The position numbers were made by a program, and so were the translations under genes. From Limosilactobacillus reuteri (lineage in GTDB: Bacteria; Bacillota; Bacilli; Lactobacillales; Lactobacillaceae), in contig NZ_JAJGTZ010000026.1 in the NCBI RefSeq assembly GCF_020784725.1, forward strand, positions 62,001-126,000: 64,000 bases of DNA. Reading direction: 5' to 3'. Under the pieces are notes generated by a model that saw only the letters and a list, made by a program, of their open reading frames with translations, was not told the DNA's origin and made no database searches. Within the stretch, counting starts at the first letter, position 1, and every line of letters begins with the position of its first letter. Below, in pieces: positions 60,688 through 64,000 of the stretch.

Positions 60688-61989
60688 TTGATCGAACAAT
60701 TTCAAAAACACTTTGATGAAAAATATAAGCAGCCAACAGCAATTCAAAAAGCAGTTGCGTCGGCATTAAAAACTGACCAATCTGTCCTTGGAATAGCACC
60801 GACTGGCTCAGGTAAGACTCTTGCTTTTACATTGCCGCTCTTGCCAAAGATTATGCCTGGAGAGGGAACTCAATTATTAGTTCTCGCGCCTTCACAAGAA
60901 TTGGCGATTCAAACAACGAAAGTAATCCGTGAATGGGCAACTTTAATTGGCGTTAGTGTCCAATCACTGACAGGAGGGGCAAATTTACGGCGACAAGTTA
61001 TGAATTTGCATCGTCATCCTGATGTTGTGGTTGGGACACCTGGACGGATACTCCATATGCTTGATAACCACCACTTAAAGCTTGGCCACCTAATGACAAT
61101 GGTTATCGATGAAGCTGATGATATGCTTCAAGATGATACTTTAGCCGTCGTAGAAGATATTGAACGTGCGACCCCGTTGTCTACTCAATTAGCATTCTTT
61201 TCTGCTACTAAATCTCCGGTTCTGGATGAACTAAACGTGATGTTTGGCCGCGATATTGAAACCATTGATGTCCGTGATGAGGATACTTCTCAGGGACCGG
61301 TAGAACACGGTTACTTAAGTGCACGAACCAATGCGCAAAAAACAGCAACTTTACGTCGGCTGACGAGTATTAAAGATTTTCGGGCGCTTGTCTTCTTTAA
61401 TAGCACCCGCACTCTTAACTATGCTGCAAGTCGGTTGCGACATGAACATGTTCCGGTAGATACTTTGGGTGGTAGCCAGAAACAAGTACAACGTGAAAAA
61501 GCAATGCGGATGTTTCGGAAGCGGCAAATTAAGTTATTGTTGACAACGGATTTGGCAGCCCGGGGTATTGATATACCTAAATTACCTGCCGTCATTAACT
61601 TTGACTTGCCAACATCGCTCAATACCTATATTCACCGGGTTGGCCGTACTGGGCGCCAAGGAGAACCAGGGTTAGCACTTAGTTTCGGTGATGATCATGA
61701 TATTCGTGACCTTAAGAAGCTGCTTGCTGATAGTGATTATGAACTAACTAAGCTCTACATTGGTGAGAATAAATTAACTAACCAGAAGCCTGAAGAGGGT
61801 CAACGAGTGGTTTCAATCAAAAAGCAGACTAGTCGTAACTTACAAAAAGAACAATTAAGTGGTGAAACCCATAAAAAGATGAATCAAACCCTCAGTGGAT
61901 TCTCTAAGCCAAAGAAACGGCGAAAGAAAAAGAATCGTAAAAATAAGGGAATTCGTTTGAAGCATCGTCGGAAAAATAGCGAAAATTAA
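60688..61989 (+). CDS. DEAD-box RNA helicase (CshB-like)
   Basis: 433-aa ATP-dependent RNA helicase. TTG start behind AGGATG. Q motif PTAIQKAV, Walker A APTGSGKT, TPGR, DEAD box VIDEADDM, SAT motif, and YIHRVGRTGRQG. C-terminal tail very rich in Lys/Arg (PKKRRKKKNRKNKGIRLK), likely RNA-binding. Length and tail resemble CshB of Bacillus, a cold-shock and ribosome assembly helicase. Confidence 0.94.
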   Translation: MIEQFQKHFDEKYKQPTAIQKAVASALKTDQSVLGIAPTGSGKTLAFTLPLLPKIMPGEGTQLLVLAPSQELAIQTTKVIREWATLIGVSVQSLTGGANLRRQVMNLHRHPDVVVGTPGRILHMLDNHHLKLGHLMTMVIDEADDMLQDDTLAVVEDIERATPLSTQLAFFSATKSPVLDELNVMFGRDIETIDVRDEDTSQGPVEHGYLSARTNAQKTATLRRLTSIKDFRALVFFNSTRTLNYAASRLRHEHVPVDTLGGSQKQVQREKAMRMFRKRQIKLLLTTDLAARGIDIPKLPAVINFDLPTSLNTYIHRVGRTGRQGEPGLALSFGDDHDIRDLKKLLADSDYELTKLYIGENKLTNQKPEEGQRVVSIKKQTSRNLQKEQLSGETHKKMNQTLSGFSKPKKRRKKKNRKNKGIRLKHRRKNSEN

Positions 61990-62045
61990 AAAAGAATCAT
62001 TATCATCTTTACGAAATCCTTCGTAAATGCGATAATATTCTTTAG
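61990..62045 (+). terminator. terminator after the helicase gene
   Basis: GAATCATTATC with GATAATATTC, and inner TTTACGA/TCGTAAA; followed by TTTAGTTT. The hairpin ends directly before the tRNA gene. Confidence 0.75.
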
Positions 62046-62048
62046 TTT

Positions 62049-62121
62049 GGTCCTATAGTATAATTGGATAGTACATCCGCCTCCTAAGCGGTCGATTCCG
62101 GTTCAAATCCGGATGGGACCA
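62049..62121 (+). tRNA. tRNA-Arg (anticodon CCT)
   Basis: Full cloverleaf: acceptor GGTCCTA with TGGGACC (one G-U), D arm with AATTGGATA, anticodon loop CTCCTAA on stem CCGC/GCGG, T arm TCCGG-TTCAAAT-CCGGA, discriminator A. The CCA end is not encoded. Anticodon CCT reads AGG. Confidence 0.95.
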
Positions 62122-62137
62122 TTTGATAATGCACTGT

Positions 62138-62178
62138 CGACGTGATTGCTTTGTTTAGTGATTACGTCTTTTTTTATT
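62138..62178 (+). terminator. terminator after tRNA-Arg
   Basis: GACGT pairs with ACGTC (about 62140 and 62165), extended imperfectly, followed by seven T. Confidence 0.7.
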
Positions 62179-62200
62179 AAAACTGAAGGGAGAGTCATTA

Positions 62201-63322
62201 ATGCAGCCACCATATAAGATTATGTTTTTGTTTGGTACACGAGCTGAGGTTTTGAAGCTGGCGCCGATTATTAGATTAATGCAACAAAATCCAGCAACCT
62301 GGCAACCAGTTCTTGTTGCGACGGGGAATTCACAATTATTAAACGACACGTTGACATATTTGAATTTCCAAATTGATTTTAGTGTTGATTTATCAAACGC
62401 AACAAGTACAAATGAAGTTGAACTATTAAGTCAACTTTTACATAACTTAAATAATGTGATTAATGCTGGACAACCAGATATGATCCTTGTAGCTGGTGAT
62501 GCTACTACAACTTTGGCTGCTAGTTTGATTAGCTTTTATCATCATATCTCACTTGGCCATGTCGAAGCTGGTTTGCGTACTTATGAACGGTATTCGCCAT
62601 TCCCTGATGAAATGCATCGGCGCCTTACAGATAATCTAGCAGACCTTTATTTTGCGCCAACAACAAGTGCCCGCGATAATTTATTGCAAGAGCACCATCC
62701 AGCAAAACGAATCTATGTTACTGGAAATACTTCAATTGATAGTGTGAAGCATAATTTACAAGAAGATTTTACGCATCCTTTACTGCAGTCCATCCCAGCA
62801 GATAATCGGATTTTATTAATGACAATGCGGCGCAAAGATAACCTTGGTACCCCCATGAAGCGTGTTTTCCATACAATGCGTGATATTGTGGAAACTAATA
62901 ACAATCTTGATCTGATATTCCCTGTTTATCCTCATCCAGAAGAAGTATCACTGGCTAATGATATTTTAGGAAACCATGACCGAATTCATCTTATTGCACC
63001 ATTAAATCACCATGATTTCTTAAATATTGCTGCGCGGAGTTCGATTCTGTTGACTGATTCCGGTGGCTTGCAAGAAGAAGCTCCAGCATTACATCGGCCC
63101 CTCTTGCTTTTACGGGATGAAACAGAACGTCAAGAAGCGGTCAGCCTGGGGGGTGTAAAAATTGTTGGGACTGATCCGACAACGATTCAACAAGCAGTTT
63201 TTGAATTGTTAAATGATGAAAAGAAGTATCGGCAGATGGAACAGGCGGAAGTACCATTTGGGGATGGACACGCGAGCGAAAAGATTCTTAAAATTATTGA
63301 GAAATACTTATCACAACAATAA
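62201..63322 (+). CDS. wecB: UDP-N-acetylglucosamine 2-epimerase (non-hydrolysing)
   Basis: 373-aa enzyme making UDP-ManNAc for cell-wall glycopolymers. Starts MQPPYKIMFLFGTRAEVLKL (family start GTRPE is GTRAE here); DEMHRRLTDNLADLYFAPT and LTDSGGLQEEAP are the epimerase signatures, while the usual catalytic His segment reads GHVEAGLRT. AAGGGAG site. A glycosyl-donor role for teichoic acid or exopolysaccharide linkage is likely. Confidence 0.94.
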   Translation: MQPPYKIMFLFGTRAEVLKLAPIIRLMQQNPATWQPVLVATGNSQLLNDTLTYLNFQIDFSVDLSNATSTNEVELLSQLLHNLNNVINAGQPDMILVAGDATTTLAASLISFYHHISLGHVEAGLRTYERYSPFPDEMHRRLTDNLADLYFAPTTSARDNLLQEHHPAKRIYVTGNTSIDSVKHNLQEDFTHPLLQSIPADNRILLMTMRRKDNLGTPMKRVFHTMRDIVETNNNLDLIFPVYPHPEEVSLANDILGNHDRIHLIAPLNHHDFLNIAARSSILLTDSGGLQEEAPALHRPLLLLRDETERQEAVSLGGVKIVGTDPTTIQQAVFELLNDEKKYRQMEQAEVPFGDGHASEKILKIIEKYLSQQ

Positions 63323-63354
63323 GAAAGCCTGTTTATGTAAAAAGAGTATCACCT

Positions 63355-63807
63355 TTAGTTTGCTTTAGGTGGTCGTAATGATCCACGTTTAACGATAATT
63401 GGTAATTGCTTTAGGGCATCGTAAACATAGTGAAGTTCCGTCTCTGCTTTCTTCTTATCAATTCCTTTAGCAGTCATAACAGCATCAGCAGCTTGCGCAT
63501 AATTACGCTTATATTCTTGATTGATTTTATTCCAATCAACTCCAGCGAATTGTTGAGCTAATTCCTTATCATAGGGCAACTTTCCCTGAAGCATCAGAAC
63601 CGCGATTCCAGGATAGCCAAGATAGCCTTGCCAGTAAGAGGCATTGTCATTTGAAGTATAAGTATTGTCGTGAAAGGTGACAGTATAAGTTTTTGCTTCA
63701 TTAGAAGAAGTTACGAGTGCTTGATTGTTTTCGAGTTTAACGTGGCCGTCAGCAATTGCTGTATAAGCTTCTAAGATTTTTTCAATTGGTGGCAATTTCT
63801 TCATCAT
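63355..63807 (-). CDS. hypothetical protein, 150 aa
   Basis: Not recognised. 150-aa soluble protein (MMKKLPPIEKILEAYTAIAD at the start), with an aromatic mid-part (YWQGYLGYPGIAVLMLQGKL) and a helical C-terminus. A second ATG one codon later is possible. Probably a conserved lactobacillus protein; no motif gives a function. Confidence 0.75.
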   Translation of the reverse strand: MMKKLPPIEKILEAYTAIADGHVKLENNQALVTSSNEAKTYTVTFHDNTYTSNDNASYWQGYLGYPGIAVLMLQGKLPYDKELAQQFAGVDWNKINQEYKRNYAQAADAVMTAKGIDKKKAETELHYVYDALKQLPIIVKRGSLRPPKAN

Positions 63808-63854
63808 TTTAGGTCAATCCCTTCTTCATATTTATTATAGTTGGGATTCTCAAA

Positions 63855-63892
63855 ATAAATAAAAAATTCGCACTGTAAGTTTACAGTCCGAA
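63855..63892 (-). terminator. terminator of the minus-strand GtrA-like gene
   Basis: TTCGCACTGTAA (63867-63878) with TTACAGTCCGAA (63881-63892), one mismatch, followed on the minus strand by TTTTTTATTTATTTT. Confidence 0.85.
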
Positions 63893-63901
63893 TCCTATCA
63901 T

Positions 63902-64000
63902 TTATTTATCTGCAATATCGCGATTATCTTTGAAGATTAACCACTTTGAGAAAATGTAATTAGCAATTACCACAATGACATTATCAATAAATTTAACGAT
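63902..64000 (-). CDS. GtrA-family membrane protein, C-terminal fragment at window edge
   Basis: The last 32 codons plus stop of a minus-strand gene running off the window: VKFIDNVIVVIANYIFSKWL then IFKDNRDIADK. The hydrophobic helix ending in an aromatic-Phe-Lys motif (SKWLIFK) matches the C-terminal helix of GtrA-type flippases. Only the end is visible. Confidence 0.65.
   Translation of the reverse strand: MVKFIDNVIVVIANYIFSKWLIFKDNRDIADK

Noticed and set aside
62049-62121. tRNA-Arg(CCT) as an integration site for an island
   Set aside because: This tRNA is a frequent integrase target, but no integrase, attachment-site repeat of the tRNA 3' end or foreign block lies beside it; wecB follows directly.

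Overview
The window is a low-GC Firmicutes chromosome segment. The layout (fusA, then the S10-spc-alpha ribosomal cluster, EcfA1/EcfA2/EcfT, truA, rplM-rpsI), many GTG/TTG starts behind strong AGGAGG sites, an ISL3-family element, an L17 downstream element and DUF-type genes typical of lactobacilli point to Lactobacillaceae, most likely the Limosilactobacillus reuteri group. The species call is inference from remembered gene order and protein style, not a search.

Region 1 (1-22.5 kb) is housekeeping. A 5'-truncated fusA ends at a clear terminator. A complete 1.5-kb ISL3-family insertion sequence with an intact 8-bp target duplication (AAAAATTC) sits between fusA and the S10 operon; its transposase seems to lack the catalytic Glu. 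A promoter and a structured leader then precede rpsJ, followed by rpsJ-rplC-rplD-rplW-rplB-rpsS-rplV-rpsC-rplP-rpmC-rpsQ-rplN-rplX-rplE-rpsN-rpsH-rplF-rplR-rpsE-rpmD-rplO-secY-adk. infA-rpmJ-rpsM-rpsK-rpoA-rplQ follow behind their own promoter. A structured L17DE-type RNA follows rplQ, then the ECF vitamin-transporter energising module, truA, and rplM-rpsI behind a promoter and an L13-type leader.

Region 2 (22.5-37.3 kb) is mixed core: an acetoin/diacetyl reductase-like SDR, a GH73 glucosaminidase, xpt with a divergent PurK-like ATP-grasp protein, pcrA-ligA-camS, gatCAB, a diacylglycerol kinase and the RlmCD rRNA methyltransferase.

Region 3 (37.3-46 kb) is accessory: a gene-free 0.7-kb AT-rich stretch, a lone SMC/RecF-like ATPase with a C-terminal R-x5-H motif (candidate defence protein), a TetR regulator with a striking 17-bp-arm operator plus a quinone reductase-like gene, a PRiA4-ORF3-domain protein, decayed AAA-ATPase relics, a nonsense-broken membrane protein and an Rpn-type nuclease.

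Region 4 (46-64 kb) is lactobacillus-type variable core: a disulfide oxidoreductase with an altered His-Glu dyad, paralogous membrane proteins, nitroreductase, ogt, an amidase that may be translated from a leaderless mRNA, a LytTR/DUF3021 pair, an MFS pump, a BI-1 protein, a glutamate-cysteine ligase homologue, a hydroxyacid dehydrogenase, LOG, a Gfo/Idh/MocA oxidoreductase, a DEAD-box helicase, tRNA-Arg(CCT), wecB and a GtrA-type fragment.

No CRISPR array, prophage, rRNA or replication origin was seen. The strongest leads for something undescribed are the lone ATPase at 38.0 kb, the PurK-like protein beside xpt, and the thiol-redox pair (oxidoreductase at 46.2 kb, ligase at 56.0 kb).
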